DNA of 64,000 bases from Brachybacterium huguangmaarense (GCF_025725725.1 NZ_CP107020.1:2666001-2730000), one strand, 5' to 3'. Shown: positions 25,958-37,274, numbered from the stretch's first letter. The notes: generated by a model from the letters alone, not told the origin. Numbers and translations: made by a program.

Positions 25958-27073
25958 ATGACACAGAACACCCGTACCCAGGCGCTGAGCGATGCCGGCG
26001 TCTCCATCTGGCTGGACGACCTCTCCCGCCAGCGGCTGAACTCCGGCAACCTGCAGGAGCTCATCGACACCCGCGCCGTCGTCGGCGTGACCACCAACCC
26101 CTCGATCTTCCAGTCCGCGATCGCCGGCAAGTCCGACTACGACGAGGACATCGCGCGCCTCGCCGGTGACGGCAAGGGCGTCGAGGACGTCGTCGAGGTC
26201 CTCACGACCGACGACGTGCGTCGCGCGTGCGACCTCTTCGAGGGCCTCTACGACAGCACCGACGGCTACGACGGCCGCGTCTCGATCGAGGTCGACCCGC
26301 GCCTCGCGCACGACACCGCCAGGACCGTCGAGCAGGCCAAGCGGCTGCGCGGCATCGTCGGCCGCGACAACCTCCACATCAAGATCCCGGCGACCCGCGA
26401 GGGCCTGCCGGCGATCACCGAGACGATCGCGCACGGCATCAGCGTCAACGTCACGCTGATCTTCTCGGTCGACCGCTACCGCGAGGTCATCGACGCCTAC
26501 CTGAGCGGCCTCGAGCGGGCCCGCGAGGCCGGCATCGACCTCTCGACCATCCACTCGGTCGCCTCGTTCTTCGTCTCCCGCGTGGACACCGAGATCGACA
26601 AGCGCCTCGACGACCTCGGGGCCGACGCGCAGGCGCTCAAGGGCAAGGCGGGCGTCGCGAACGCCCGCGTCGCCTTCGGGCAGTACCTCGAGGCCTTCGC
26701 CTCCGAGCGCTTCGCCTCCCTCGAGGCCGACGGCGCGCACGTGCAGCGTGCGCTGTGGGCGTCGACGGGCGTGAAGAACCCCGACTACTCCGACACGATG
26801 TACGTCGACGAGCTGGTCGCCAACCCCACGGTCAACACGATGCCCGAGAAGACGCTCGAGGCGGTCGCCGACCACTCCGAGCCGTTCGCCCCGCTGGACG
26901 CCGACGCCGCCCGCGAGGCCGCGGCCGTCCTCGAGAGCGTCGCCGCGGCCGGCGTCGACCTCGACGACGTGTGGGAGGTCCTCGAGTCCGAGGGCGTCGA
27001 CAAGTTCGAGAAGGCCTGGGGCGAGCTGCTCGAGACCGTCTCGGCCTCCATCGCCGAGTCCACCCCGGCCTGA
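25958..27073 (+). CDS. tal: transaldolase
   Basis: 371 residues from ATG 25958 with an AGGAG RBS. Family motifs: [12 protein letters not shown] at the N-terminus, [14 protein letters not shown], the Schiff-base lysine in [28 protein letters not shown] and [14 protein letters not shown]. The long 370-residue form is typical of Actinobacteria. It exchanges dihydroxyacetone units between sedoheptulose-7-P and glyceraldehyde-3-P. It follows tkt by 99 bases with an intervening hairpin and is itself followed by another. Confidence 0.96.
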   Translation: MTQNTRTQALSDAGVSIWLDDLSRQRLNSGNLQELIDTRAVVGVTTNPSIFQSAIAGKSDYDEDIARLAGDGKGVEDVVEVLTTDDVRRACDLFEGLYDSTDGYDGRVSIEVDPRLAHDTARTVEQAKRLRGIVGRDNLHIKIPATREGLPAITETIAHGISVNVTLIFSVDRYREVIDAYLSGLERAREAGIDLSTIHSVASFFVSRVDTEIDKRLDDLGADAQALKGKAGVANARVAFGQYLEAFASERFASLEADGAHVQRALWASTGVKNPDYSDTMYVDELVANPTVNTMPEKTLEAVADHSEPFAPLDADAAREAAAVLESVAAAGVDLDDVWEVLESEGVDKFEKAWGELLETVSASIAESTPA

Positions 27074-27087
27074 CATCCGCCGGGTTC

Positions 27088-27119
27088 GGAGGGGCCGCCC
27101 CGTGCGGGACGGCCCCTCC
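27088..27119 (+). terminator. stem-loop between tal and zwf
   Basis: ggaggggccg (27088-27097) pairs with cggcccctcc (27110-27119); the inner bases also pair with one mismatch. It starts 15 bases after the tal stop. Confidence 0.55.
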
Positions 27120-27139
27120 CCCGCGTCGAAAGGACATCC

Positions 27140-28750
27140 ATGAAAGACCGACCGAACGCGGCGGAGACCGCGCACGGCGTGAGCGAACCCGCCCCCGGCG
27201 GCACGCGCGCCGCCCGCAGCGGCGACGCGCCGCGCGAGAACCTCCTGCGCGACCCGCGCGACCGGCGCCTCCCCCTGATCGCGGGCCCGTGCTCGATGGT
27301 CATGTTCGGCGTGACCGGCGACCTCGCCAAGAAGAAGCTGCTCCCCGCCATCTACGACCTCACCAACCGCGGGCTGCTGCCGCCGAGCTTCGGGCTCGTG
27401 GGCTTCGGCCGCCGCGACTGGGACGACGACCGCTTCGCCGAGTACGTGCGCGAGTGCGTGCAGGCGAGCGCCCGCACCCCCTTCAACGAGGACGTCTTCG
27501 AGCAGCTGCGCGGCGGGCTCCGCTTCGTGACCGGCAACTTCGACGACAAGCAGGCCTTCGAGCACCTCACGGAGGTCGTCGGCGAGCTCGACCGCACACG
27601 CGGCACGGGCGGCAACCACGCCTTCTACCTGTCGATCCCGCCGAGCGCCTTCCCCGACGTGTGCGAGCAGATCGCCAACTCGGGGCTGAACACGCCGCGC
27701 GACGGCTCGTGGCGCCGCGTCGTCATCGAGAAGCCCTTCGGGCACGACCTGCAGTCGGCCCGTGAGCTCAACGACGTCGTCGAGAAGGTGTTCCGTCCCG
27801 AGGACGTCTTCCGCATCGACCACTACCTCGGCAAGGAGACGGTCCAGAACATCCTGGCCTTCCGCTTCGCCAACCAGCTGTTCGAGCCGGTGTGGAACGC
27901 CAACTACGTCGACCACGTGCAGATCACGATGGCCGAGGACATCGGCATCGGCTCGCGCGCCGGCTACTACGACGGCATCGGGACCGCGCGCGACGTGATC
28001 CAGAACCACCTGCTGCAGCTGCTCGCGCTGACCGCGATGGAGGAGCCCGTCTCCTTCGACGCCGCGGACCTGCGCACCGAGAAGGAGAAGGTCTTCAAGG
28101 CGGTCGAGCTGCCCGCGGACCTCTCGCTGCACACCGCGCGCGGACAGTACGTGGGCGGCTGGCAGGGCGGGGAGCTCGTCAAGGGCTACCTCGAGGAGGA
28201 CGGCATCCCCGCGGACTCGACCACCGAGACCTTCGCGGCGATCCGCCTCGACATCGCGACCCGCCGCTGGGCGGGTGTGCCCTTCTACCTGCGGGCCGGC
28301 AAGCGCCTGGGACGCCGCGTCACCGAGATCGCGGTCGTGTTCAAGCGCGCGCCGTTCCTGCCGTTCCGCGACACCGACACCGCCGACCTCGGGCAGAACG
28401 CCATCGTGATCCGGGTGCAGCCCGACGAGGGCGTCACCATCCGCTTCGGCTCCAAGGTGCCGGGCACCCAGATGGAGGTCCGGGACGTGACGATGGACTT
28501 CGCGTACGGCTCCTCCTTCACCGAGGAGTCGCCCGAGGCCTACGAGCGGCTGATCCTCGACATGCTGCTCGGGGACCCGCCGCTGTTCCCCCGTCAGCAG
28601 GAGGTGGAGCTGTCCTGGAAGATCCTGGACCCCATCACCACCTTCTGGGCCGAGTCCATGACGCCGTCGCCCTACCGGGCGGGCACGTGGGGCCCCGAGA
28701 CCGCATACGAGATGCTCGCCCGCGACGGGCGGACCTGGAGGCGACCGTGA
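27140..28750 (+). CDS. zwf: glucose-6-phosphate 1-dehydrogenase
   Basis: 536 residues from ATG 27140 (RBS GAAAGGA). A charged N-terminal tail of about 45 residues precedes the NADP motif MFGVTGDLAKKKLLPAIYDL. The active-site signature FRIDHYLGKETVQN holds the catalytic His and substrate-binding Lys, and FYLRAGKRLGRR is in the C-terminal beta+alpha domain. It makes 6-phosphogluconolactone and NADPH. Its TGA overlaps the GTG of the OpcA-Pgl gene, whose OpcA part is the known partner for Zwf oligomer assembly or allostery. Confidence 0.96.
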   Translation: MKDRPNAAETAHGVSEPAPGGTRAARSGDAPRENLLRDPRDRRLPLIAGPCSMVMFGVTGDLAKKKLLPAIYDLTNRGLLPPSFGLVGFGRRDWDDDRFAEYVRECVQASARTPFNEDVFEQLRGGLRFVTGNFDDKQAFEHLTEVVGELDRTRGTGGNHAFYLSIPPSAFPDVCEQIANSGLNTPRDGSWRRVVIEKPFGHDLQSARELNDVVEKVFRPEDVFRIDHYLGKETVQNILAFRFANQLFEPVWNANYVDHVQITMAEDIGIGSRAGYYDGIGTARDVIQNHLLQLLALTAMEEPVSFDAADLRTEKEKVFKAVELPADLSLHTARGQYVGGWQGGELVKGYLEEDGIPADSTTETFAAIRLDIATRRWAGVPFYLRAGKRLGRRVTEIAVVFKRAPFLPFRDTDTADLGQNAIVIRVQPDEGVTIRFGSKVPGTQMEVRDVTMDFAYGSSFTEESPEAYERLILDMLLGDPPLFPRQQEVELSWKILDPITTFWAESMTPSPYRAGTWGPETAYEMLARDGRTWRRP

Positions 28751-30441
28751 TCACCACCCTCACCGACACCACATCGTCGGCCGTGGACAAGAAGCTCGTC
28801 GAGATGCGGGAGACCGGCGGCGTCACCGCGATGGGCCGCGTGCTCACGCTGCTGATCGTCGCGAGCGCCGGCGAGCTCGACGCGCCGCTCGCCGCGGCCG
28901 TCCAGGCCAGCCACGAGCACCCCTGCCGCGTGCTCGTGCTGCGCGCTGACCCGGAGTCCGAGACCGACGGGCTCGACGCGGAGATCCGCGTGGGCCGCGA
29001 CGCCGGCGCGGGCGAGATCGTGCTGCTGACCGCGCGCGGCCAGGTCGCGACGGCGCTCGACACCCTCGTCACCCCGCTCCTGCTGCCGGACGCGCCGATC
29101 GTCGCCTGGTGGCCCACGAACGCCCCGTCGAGCCCGGCCCAGGACATCCTGGGGTCGATGGCCCAGCGGCGCATCACCGACGCCCGCCAGACCGAGAACC
29201 CCGAGGGCGTGCTCAAGCGCCTGCGGCGGGGCTACCGCAGCGGCGACACCGACCTGTCGTGGTCGCGCATCACCAACTGGCGCGGCCTCGTGGCGAGCGC
29301 GTACGAGGTGACGCCCGTGTCGGCGCCGACCGCGGTGCGCATCGAGGGCGCCGAGCACGACCCGTCGGTCCTGCTCATGGCGGCGTGGCTCGAGACCGAG
29401 CTGGGCACGTCCGTGGCGATCGACCCGCCGGCCTCCGACGAGGTCGGGCTGTCGGCCGTCATCCTCGAGCGCAGCGACGGCCAGATCGTGCTGCGCCGCG
29501 AGTCGGACGACTCGATCGTCATGAACCTGCCCGGCGACACGACCGACCAGCACGTCACCATGCCGCGACGGTCGCTGTTCGAGTGCCTGTCCGAGGAGCT
29601 GCGCCGACTGGACCCCGACGAGGTCTACGGCGACGCCCTGTGCCACGCCTTCTCCGGCATCGAGGACCCCTCGACGTTCGCGACCGGCAAGCCCGAGCCC
29701 ACCACCTCGGTGAGCGACGGCCCGGCCGAGCTCGCGGCGACCGCCGCCCAGGCGTTCACGGAGCAGATCGCCGCGGCGATCGCCGAGCGCGACGTCGCCC
29801 ACCTGGTCCTGACCGGCGGCGGCATCGGCACCCGCACCGCGACCGAGCTCGCACGGGCGCTCACCGCGGCCGACGTCGACGTGAGCAAGGTCGACGTGTG
29901 GTGGGGCGACGAGCGCTTCGTCGCCGCGGACTCGGCGGACCGCAGCATCAACGCGGTGCGCTCCACCTTCCTCGAGGCGCTCGACCTGCCCGAGCAGCGG
30001 GTGCATGCGATGCCCTCGACCTCGAGCGGCATGGGCCTCGACGACGCCGCCGCGTGGTACGGCCAGCAGCTCGACCTCGCCGGGGGCGACGTGCCCTTCC
30101 ACACCCGCGGGGAGGCGTTCTTCGACGTGCTCCTGCTCGGGGTGGGGCCCGACGGCCACATCGCCTCGCTGTTCCCCGAGCACGAGGACCAGCGGGAGAC
30201 GACGCTCGCCGCCGTGAGCGTGCGCAACTCCCCCAAGCCCCCGCCGGAGCGCATCTCGCTCACGTGGCCCGCCCTGAACTCGGCGCGCCACGTGGCGCTG
30301 CTCGTGTCCGGGGAGGAGAAGGCGGAGGCCGTCGAGCGGGCCCAGCACGGCATCGACCCGTGGGGCTGCCCGGCGTCCGCGGTGCGCGGCCTGGAGTCCA
30401 CCACGTGGTACCTCGACACGGAGGCCGCCTCGAAGCTCTGA
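28747..30441 (+). CDS. opcA-pgl: fusion of OpcA (G6PDH assembly protein) and 6-phosphogluconolactonase
   Basis: 564 residues from GTG 28747 (GTGA overlap with zwf), with no stop or frame change in between. Residues about 1-310 are OpcA: GRVLTLLIVASAGELD, HPCRVLVLRADP, DAPIVAWWPTNAPSSPAQD, SRITNWRGLVASAYE and LFECLSEELRRLDPDEVYG. Residues about 325-564 are 6-phosphogluconolactonase: HLVLTGGGIGTRTATELA, VDVWWGDERFVAADS, LLLGVGPDGHIASLFPEH and PWGCPASAVRG. The joint is a short KPEPTTSVSDG linker. The two are normally separate neighbouring genes. The fusion would tether lactone hydrolysis to the G6PDH complex (inference). Confidence 0.93.
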   Translation: MITTLTDTTSSAVDKKLVEMRETGGVTAMGRVLTLLIVASAGELDAPLAAAVQASHEHPCRVLVLRADPESETDGLDAEIRVGRDAGAGEIVLLTARGQVATALDTLVTPLLLPDAPIVAWWPTNAPSSPAQDILGSMAQRRITDARQTENPEGVLKRLRRGYRSGDTDLSWSRITNWRGLVASAYEVTPVSAPTAVRIEGAEHDPSVLLMAAWLETELGTSVAIDPPASDEVGLSAVILERSDGQIVLRRESDDSIVMNLPGDTTDQHVTMPRRSLFECLSEELRRLDPDEVYGDALCHAFSGIEDPSTFATGKPEPTTSVSDGPAELAATAAQAFTEQIAAAIAERDVAHLVLTGGGIGTRTATELARALTAADVDVSKVDVWWGDERFVAADSADRSINAVRSTFLEALDLPEQRVHAMPSTSSGMGLDDAAAWYGQQLDLAGGDVPFHTRGEAFFDVLLLGVGPDGHIASLFPEHEDQRETTLAAVSVRNSPKPPPERISLTWPALNSARHVALLVSGEEKAEAVERAQHGIDPWGCPASAVRGLESTTWYLDTEAASKL

Positions 30442-30463
30442 GGCCACCGCGCCCTCGTGCACG

Positions 30464-30498
30464 ATCAGGGCCCCGACCGCAACGGTCGGGGCCCTGAT
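30464..30498. terminator. bidirectional terminator between pgl and secG
   Basis: Perfect 16-base stem: atcagggccccgaccg (30464-30479) and cggtcggggccctgat (30483-30498) with a 3-base loop. It lies 22 bases after the OpcA-Pgl stop and 20 bases beyond the convergent secG stop, so it can end both operons. Confidence 0.85.
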
Positions 30499-30518
30499 GT
30501 CGTTCTGGGGGTGGCTGC

Positions 30519-30779
30519 TCAGCCGGTGACGAGCATGATGCGCGCGAGCACGCCGAGCCCGATCGCGCACAGCGCCCAGATCACGGCGACCGTCACGGTC
30601 AGCCGGTTCAGGTTGCGCTCGGCCACGCCCGAGGAGCCGGCACCGGCGGACACGCCGCCGCCGAACATGTCGGACAGGCCGCCGCCCTTGCCCCGGTGGA
30701 GGAGCACGAGCAGGACCAGCAGCAGGCCGGTGACGGCCAGCAGCACCTGCAGGATGGTCTTCAGGAGCGAGAGATCCAC
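30519..30779 (-). CDS. secG: preprotein translocase subunit SecG
   Basis: 86 residues from GTG 30779. Two membrane helices (about 4-26 and 58-82) flank the conserved loop HRGKGGGLSDMFGGGVS, followed by GSSGVAERNLNRLT. It is an accessory subunit of the SecYEG channel. Placement directly after gap-pgk-tpiA is standard in Actinobacteria, although here a terminator-like stem (30830-30860) separates it from tpiA, so it may be transcribed partly on its own. Confidence 0.93.
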   Translation of the reverse strand: MDLSLLKTILQVLLAVTGLLLVLLVLLHRGKGGGLSDMFGGGVSAGAGSSGVAERNLNRLTVTVAVIWALCAIGLGVLARIMLVTG

Positions 30780-30829
30780 GAGGGGGTATCGCCTTCCGGT
30801 CGGAACGAGAGCCCGATCAGGATACGGCA

Positions 30830-30860
30830 CGGGCCGGGCCCCGTGAGGGTGCCCGGCCCG
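30830..30860 (-). terminator. stem-loop between tpiA and secG
   Basis: Perfect 10-base arms cgggccgggc (30830-30839) and gcccggcccg (30851-30860) around an 11-base loop, 32 bases past the tpiA stop on its strand. Confidence 0.6.
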
Positions 30861-30891
30861 CTTCCGTGATGGATCGGACGATGCCGCCGGA

Positions 30892-31668
30892 TCAGCCCTG
30901 GTAGAGGGCGATCTTGGCGAACTCGTCGGCCTTGAGCGAGGCGCCGCCCACGAGGGCGCCGTCCACATCGTCCTTGGCCATGATCTCGCCGACGTTGGAG
31001 GACTTCACGGAGCCGCCGTACAGCACGCGCACGGTCTCCTTGACCTCGTCGTCGAACAGGCCGCCGAGGGCGTCGCGGATCGCGCCGCAGACCTCCTGGG
31101 CGTCCTCGGGGGTCGCGACCTCGCCGGTGCCGATGGCCCACACGGGCTCGTAGGCGATGACGACGCGGCCCGCGTCCTCGTTCGACAGCCCCTCGAGGCC
31201 GCCCTCGAGCTGGGCGAGGGTGTACTCGACCTGCTTGCCGGCCTTGCGCTCGTCGAGGCCCTCGCCGACGCACAGGATCGGGGTGAGCCCCACCGCGATC
31301 GCGGCCTTGACCTTGGCGTTGGTGATGTTCTCGTCCTCGCCGTGGTACTGGCGGCGCTCGGAGTGGCCCACGAGCACGTAGGTGCAGCCGAGCGCGGTCA
31401 GCATCTCGCCGGACACCTCGCCGGTGTAGGCGCCCGTGCCGATGTGCTCGGACAGGTCCTGGGCGCCGTAGGCGATCGGGTACTTGTTGGCGTCGATCGC
31501 GGTCTGGACCGTGCGGATGTCGACGAACGGCGGGATCACGGCGACCTCGACGGCGTCGGTGTCGCCGCCCTTGAGGGCATCGCCCAGGTCCTCGACGAGG
31601 GACAGGCCCTGCTTGTAGTCGAGATTCATCTTCCAGTTGCCCGCCATGAGCGGGGTGCGGGTGGTCAC
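30892..31668 (-). CDS. tpiA: triosephosphate isomerase
   Basis: 258 residues from GTG 31668, overlapping the pgk stop (GTGA). Catalytic residues are visible: Lys in AGNWKMN, His in VGHSERR and Glu in [11 protein letters not shown], plus the phosphate-binding GGSVKSSN and GALVGGASL. It interconverts dihydroxyacetone phosphate and glyceraldehyde-3-phosphate. It is the third gene of the gap-pgk-tpiA glycolytic unit. Confidence 0.97.
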   Translation of the reverse strand: MTTRTPLMAGNWKMNLDYKQGLSLVEDLGDALKGGDTDAVEVAVIPPFVDIRTVQTAIDANKYPIAYGAQDLSEHIGTGAYTGEVSGEMLTALGCTYVLVGHSERRQYHGEDENITNAKVKAAIAVGLTPILCVGEGLDERKAGKQVEYTLAQLEGGLEGLSNEDAGRVVIAYEPVWAIGTGEVATPEDAQEVCGAIRDALGGLFDDEVKETVRVLYGGSVKSSNVGEIMAKDDVDGALVGGASLKADEFAKIALYQG

Positions 31669-32867
31669 TTGTCGTCCTCCTCGAGAATGGCGATGCCCGG
31701 CAGCTCCTTGCCCTCGATCAGCTCGAGGCTCGCGCCGCCGCCGGTGGAGATGTGGTCGTAACGGCTCTCGTCGAAGCCGAGGTTGCGCACGGCCGCGGCC
31801 GAGTCGCCGCCGCCGATCACGGTGAAGCCGGCGCACGAGGCCACGGCCTCGGCGACGGCGCGGGTGCCCTCGGCGAACTTCTCGAACTCGAACACGCCCA
31901 TGGGGCCGTTCCAGAAGAGGGTCTTCGCGTCGGCGATCTTGGCCGCGAACAGCTCGGCCGTCTTCGGGCCGATGTCCAGGCCCTCCTTGTCGGCGGGGAT
32001 CTGGTCCGAGGCGACGACCTCGGAGTCGACGTCGGGCCCGAACTCGGGGGCGACGACGGTGTCGACCGGCAGGACGATCTCCACGCCGTTCTTCTCGGCG
32101 GTCTCGAGGTAGCCGCGCACGGTGTCGACCTGCTCGGCGTCCAGCAGCGAGTTGCCGATCTCGAGGCCCTGGGCCTTGAGGAAGGTGTAGGCCATGCCGC
32201 CGCCGATGATGAGGCGGTCCGCCTTGGTCAGCAGGTTCTCGATCACGCCGAGCTTGTCGGAGACCTTGGCGCCGCCGAGGATCACGACGAAGGGGCGCTC
32301 GGGGTCGTCGGTCACCTTGCGCAGCGACTCGACCTCCTTGAGCACGAGCAGGCCCGCGGCCGACGGCAGCAGCTGCGCGACCTCGTACACGGAGGCCTGC
32401 TTGCGGTGGACGACGCCGAAGCCGTCGGAGACGTAGGCGTCGGCGAGGGCGGCGAGCTGCTGGGCGAACTCGCGGCGCTCGGCCTCGTCCTTGCTGGTCT
32501 CCCCCGGGTTGAAGCGCAGGTTCTCGAGGATCGCGATCTCGCCGTCGCCGAGCGCGGCGACGGTCTCCTGGGCGGAGGGGCCGACGGTGTCGGTCGCGAA
32601 CGCGACGTCGGTGCCGAGCAGCTCGCCGAGGCGGCCCACGACGGGACGCAGCGAGTACTTCTCCTCGGGGGCGCCCTTGGGGCGGCCCAGGTGGGCCACG
32701 ACGGCCACGCGGGCGCCGGCGTCGAGCAGGGCGCGCAGGGTGGGGACGGAGGCCCGGATGCGGCCGTCGTCCGTGATGCGGGTGCCGTCGAGCGGCACAT
32801 TGAGGTCACTGCGGACGAGCACGCGCTTGCCGCGCAGGTCGCCGAGGGACTCGATGGTCTTCAGCAC
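31665..32867 (-). CDS. pgk: phosphoglycerate kinase
   Basis: 400 residues from ATG 32867. N-terminal substrate motifs [13 protein letters not shown] and AHLGRPKG, the hinge [17 protein letters not shown], and C-terminal nucleotide-binding segments [17 protein letters not shown] and GGGDSAAAV identify it. It transfers phosphate from 1,3-bisphosphoglycerate to ADP. It is translationally coupled to tpiA and lies 125 bases after gap. Confidence 0.97.
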   Translation of the reverse strand: MLKTIESLGDLRGKRVLVRSDLNVPLDGTRITDDGRIRASVPTLRALLDAGARVAVVAHLGRPKGAPEEKYSLRPVVGRLGELLGTDVAFATDTVGPSAQETVAALGDGEIAILENLRFNPGETSKDEAERREFAQQLAALADAYVSDGFGVVHRKQASVYEVAQLLPSAAGLLVLKEVESLRKVTDDPERPFVVILGGAKVSDKLGVIENLLTKADRLIIGGGMAYTFLKAQGLEIGNSLLDAEQVDTVRGYLETAEKNGVEIVLPVDTVVAPEFGPDVDSEVVASDQIPADKEGLDIGPKTAELFAAKIADAKTLFWNGPMGVFEFEKFAEGTRAVAEAVASCAGFTVIGGGDSAAAVRNLGFDESRYDHISTGGGASLELIEGKELPGIAILEEDDK

Positions 32868-32992
32868 GATGATTCCTCTCGTGAGGGTGGGATGGCGGAC
32901 GACGGGAGCCCGCCCGGCGCCGGTTCCCCGGAGGGCCGGTGCCGGACGGGCTCCCGTGCGGTCCTGATGTCAGCGACGAGCGCCGAGCAGGA

Positions 32993-34093
<1,101 letters not shown>

Positions 34094-34265
34094 CTAGAGC
34101 CTACCAAGGCGCGACGGGACGATTCGACCCATCCGGAGGGTGGACGCCGGGATCGGCCGCGCCTCGCGCGCGGCTAGCACACACGCGTCGGCGACGCCGC
34201 GGCGGAGGTCCCCGACCGCGCCGAGGAGGCCGTGTCGCCGGTCACATCGGGCCGGTCGGCGGGCG

Positions 34266-35255
34266 TCAGGCAGTGCCGGCGTCGCCGTCCTCGGGCGGGA
34301 TGCCGGCGTCCGTGCCGGGCAGGCCCAGCTCCTCGGCGTGCTTGTCGGCCATCGCGAGCAGCCGGCGGATGCGCCCGGCCACGGCGTCCTTGGTCATGGG
34401 CGGGTCGGCGAGCCGGCCCAGCTCCTCGAGGCTCGCCTGGCGGTGGGCCAGGCGCAGCTCGCCCGCGACGCGCAGGTGGTCGGGCACCTCGGGCCCCAGG
34501 ATCTCGAGCGCGCGCTCGACGCGGGCGCCCGCCGCGACCGCCGCGCGGGCGCTGCGGCGCAGGTTGGCGTCGTCGAAGTTGGCGAGCCGGTGGGCGGTCG
34601 CGCGCACCTCGCGCCGGGTGCGGCGGTCCTCCCAGGCGAGGACGGTCTGGTGGGCTCCCATGTGGGCCAGGAGGGCGGAGATCGCGTCCCCGTCGCGCAG
34701 CACGACGCGGTCGGCGCCGCGCGCCTCCCGGGCCTTGGAGGGCACGCCCAGCCGGCGGGCCGCGCCGACCATCGCGAGGGCCACCTCGGGCCCGGGGCAC
34801 GTGAGCTCGAGGGCGGCGCTGCGGCCGGGCTCGGTCAGCGAGCCGCGGGCCAGGAAGGCGCCGCGCCACGCGGCGGCGGCGTCGGGCATGGCTCCCCCGA
34901 CGACGGCGGGCGGCATGCCGCGCACGGGGCGGCCGTGGGCGTCGAGCAGTCCGGTCTGGCGGGCGAGCGCTCCCCCGTCGGCGACCACGCGCACGACGTA
35001 CCGGGTGGTGCGGCGGATGCCGGAGGGGGCGACGACCATGACCTCGCTGCGGTGGCCGTAGACGCCCTGGATCGCCGTCTTGAGGCGGCGGGCCGCGGCC
35101 GCGGAGTCGAGGTCGGCCTCGACCACGATCCTGCCGGCCACGAGGTGCAGGCCGCCCGCGAAGCGCAGCATGGCCGCGACCTCGGCCTTGCGGCACGAGG
35201 GGCGGGTGATCTCGAGGTGGGCGAGCTCCTCCTTGACGTCACCGGTCAGTGCCAT
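34266..35255 (-). CDS. whiA: sporulation/cell-division regulator WhiA
   Basis: 329 residues from ATG 35255. It starts [30 protein letters not shown], shown here in shorter part as [12 protein letters not shown], and continues with a LAGLIDADG-like domain ([16 protein letters not shown]) and a C-terminal DNA-binding region with [14 protein letters not shown] and [20 protein letters not shown]. WhiA controls division genes in Gram-positive bacteria, sporulating or not. Its start lies inside the yvcK 3' end (17-base overlap), completing the rapZ-yvcK-whiA module. Confidence 0.94.
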   Translation of the reverse strand: MALTGDVKEELAHLEITRPSCRKAEVAAMLRFAGGLHLVAGRIVVEADLDSAAAARRLKTAIQGVYGHRSEVMVVAPSGIRRTTRYVVRVVADGGALARQTGLLDAHGRPVRGMPPAVVGGAMPDAAAAWRGAFLARGSLTEPGRSAALELTCPGPEVALAMVGAARRLGVPSKAREARGADRVVLRDGDAISALLAHMGAHQTVLAWEDRRTRREVRATAHRLANFDDANLRRSARAAVAAGARVERALEILGPEVPDHLRVAGELRLAHRQASLEELGRLADPPMTKDAVAGRIRRLLAMADKHAEELGLPGTDAGIPPEDGDAGTA

Positions 35256-36342
35256 CGTGAGCTCCTTCCTCGGGTCCGGCGGTGGGGGGTGCGTCGGCCC
35301 GCGGCTCGTCGGCGGCGCGGTCGTCGACGTCGCCGAACGTGCCGTCGAAGACGTCACGATACGCGGCGGCGAGGCGCACGGGATCGTGGACGGGCATGCC
35401 GGCCCCCACCGAGACCTGCCGCAGCAGGGCGCGGATGCCGTGGCTCCGGGCGTGCTCGGCGAGCTCGTAGCTGTCGTCCTGGAGCGTGGGGTCCGCGATC
35501 AGGGCGTCGAAGCGCGTGTCCCCGGCGCGTTCGAGGAGCGCGTCGAGCAGGTCGCTGCTGGCCATGCCCGCGGTCTCGCTCGTGCCGGCCGAGAGGTTCA
35601 TCGTGATGCAACGGCGGGCGGGGCTCGTGCGGATCGCCTCGGCGAGCTCGGGCACCATCAGGTGGGGCAGCACCGAGGTGTACCACGAGCCGGGACCGAT
35701 GATGATCCAGTCGGCCCCGGCGAGGGCCTCGAGCACCTCGGTCGGCACGGGCGGCTCGGCCGGCAGCAGGTGCAGGTCCTCGACGCGGCCGGTCGCGACG
35801 GCCACCTCGGCCTGGCCGCGCACCAGGCGGCCGACGCCGTCGGCGCCGACCACGCGGGCCTCGATGTCGAGCGGCTCGAGCGCCATCGGCAGCACGCGGC
35901 CGCGGGCGCCGAGCAGCTCGCCGACCTTGTCGAGCCCCGCGACCGGGTCGCCGAGGATCTGCCACAGGGTGACGATCAGGAGGTTGCCGAGGGCGTGGCC
36001 GTCGAGCTCGCCGTCGGTCCGGAAGCGGTGCTGGACGACGTCGCGCCACACGGCGCCCCAGTCGGAGTCCTCGCACAGGGCGGCGAGGGCCATGCGCAGG
36101 TCCCCGGGCGGCAGCACGGGCATCTCGGCGCGGATCCGGCCGGAGGAGCCGCCGTTGTCGGCGACGGTGACGACGGCGGTGAGCTCGTCGGCGAGATGGC
36201 GCAGCGCGCGCAGGTTCGCGGCGAGGCCGTGGCCGCCGCCGAGGGCGACGACCGACAGTCCCCCCTCGGCGCCGACGGCGGCGTAGGGGGACGAGGGGCG
36301 CGGGCGCGGGTGGCCGATGCGGGCGGGGATCCGTGACGTCAT
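35239..36342 (-). CDS. yvcK: YvcK/CofD-like gluconeogenesis factor (UPF0052)
   Basis: 367 residues from ATG 36342, overlapping the rapZ stop (ATGA). A basic Pro/Arg N-terminal tail is followed by [18 protein letters not shown] and [13 protein letters not shown], then [12 protein letters not shown], the UDP-sugar-binding region of this family. [16 protein letters not shown] and [14 protein letters not shown] follow. The C-terminus is acidic and disordered-looking. YvcK homologues bind UDP-GlcNAc and affect cell wall metabolism and growth on gluconeogenic carbon sources. It is the middle gene of rapZ-yvcK-whiA. Confidence 0.93.
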   Translation of the reverse strand: MTSRIPARIGHPRPRPSSPYAAVGAEGGLSVVALGGGHGLAANLRALRHLADELTAVVTVADNGGSSGRIRAEMPVLPPGDLRMALAALCEDSDWGAVWRDVVQHRFRTDGELDGHALGNLLIVTLWQILGDPVAGLDKVGELLGARGRVLPMALEPLDIEARVVGADGVGRLVRGQAEVAVATGRVEDLHLLPAEPPVPTEVLEALAGADWIIIGPGSWYTSVLPHLMVPELAEAIRTSPARRCITMNLSAGTSETAGMASSDLLDALLERAGDTRFDALIADPTLQDDSYELAEHARSHGIRALLRQVSVGAGMPVHDPVRLAAAYRDVFDGTFGDVDDRAADEPRADAPPTAGPEEGAHDGTDR

Positions 36343-37244
36343 TCGCGTCCCAGATCCCGGTGGCGCACCCGGACGGGGTGGCCCATGCGGCGCAGCTCGT
36401 CGGCGATGCGCTCGGCGACGGCGACGCTGCGGTGCTTGCCGCCCGTGCAGCCGATCGCGAGCGTCGTGAAGTTCTTGTTCTCGTGCGTGTAGCCGCGCAG
36501 CACGGGCGTGATCATCTCGATGTACTTCTCGACGAACTCCTGCGCGTTGGCGTCGCCGAGCACGAACGACGCGACGGGCTCGTCGGTGCCGCGCAGGGGC
36601 CGCAGCTCGGGCACCCAGTACGGGTTGGGGATGAAGCGCACGTCCGAGACGTGGTCGGCCTCGATCGGGATGCCGTACTTGAAGCCGAAGGACAGCACGT
36701 TGACGGTGAGCGCCTGCTCCTCGGAGGTCCCGAACAGCGAGCGCATCTTCATCGTGAGCTGGTGCACGTTGAGCGGGGAGGTGTCGATCACGACGTCGGC
36801 GAGGCGGCGGTACGGGGCCAGCTGCTCGCGCTCGCGGCGGATGCCCTCGAGCACGCCCTCCTCGCCCTGCAGCGGGTGGGGGCGTCGCACCGAGTCGAAG
36901 CGGCGCACGAGGGTGTCCTCGTCGGCGGTCAGCATGACCAGCCGGGGACGCAGCTCGGCGGCGCGCAGCTGGCGGACCACGTCGTACAGCTCGGAGAACA
37001 GGGGGCCGGAGCGGGGGTCGACGACGACGGCGAAGCGCGGGGGGTGGCCCTCGGTCTGCGCCTGGAGGTCGTACAGGGTGCGGATCAGCTGCGGCGCGAT
37101 GTTGTAGACGACGTACCAGCCGAGGTCCTCGAGCGCATGCGCGGCGGTCTCGCGCCCGGCGCCGGCCAGGCCCGTGATGATGATGATCTCGCCGGGGCTC
37201 GTGGCCTCGGGAGCCGCGGGGCCGGAGGCGGGGTCGGTGCCCAT
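36339..37244 (-). CDS. rapZ: RapZ-family RNase adapter / nucleotide-binding protein with degenerate P-loop
   Basis: 301 residues from ATG 37244. The C-terminal domain is well conserved (SFGFKYGIP, RFIPNPYWVPELRPL, IGCTGGKHRSVAVAE and a final DLGRE). The N-terminal P-loop reads GLAGAGRETA, where relatives have G-x-SGAG-R/K-S/T, so the Ser is Ala and the Mg/phosphate Ser/Thr is Glu. The following motif VVYNIAPQL replaces the usual VVDNLPP. ATP/GTP binding is probably lost or changed, whereas the metabolite/RNA-binding domain persists. It is coupled to yvcK. Confidence 0.92.
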   Translation of the reverse strand: MGTDPASGPAAPEATSPGEIIIITGLAGAGRETAAHALEDLGWYVVYNIAPQLIRTLYDLQAQTEGHPPRFAVVVDPRSGPLFSELYDVVRQLRAAELRPRLVMLTADEDTLVRRFDSVRRPHPLQGEEGVLEGIRREREQLAPYRRLADVVIDTSPLNVHQLTMKMRSLFGTSEEQALTVNVLSFGFKYGIPIEADHVSDVRFIPNPYWVPELRPLRGTDEPVASFVLGDANAQEFVEKYIEMITPVLRGYTHENKNFTTLAIGCTGGKHRSVAVAERIADELRRMGHPVRVRHRDLGRE

Positions 37245-37274
37245 CGTGGGTGCTCCTTCCTTCGGACGCGGAGG

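Noticed and set aside
23663-28132. A 1489-codon minus-strand open frame opposite tkt, tal and zwf
   Set aside because: It is the antisense shadow of three strongly supported enzymes, rich in repeated Arg/Gly/Val/Asp codons typical of high-GC antisense frames.
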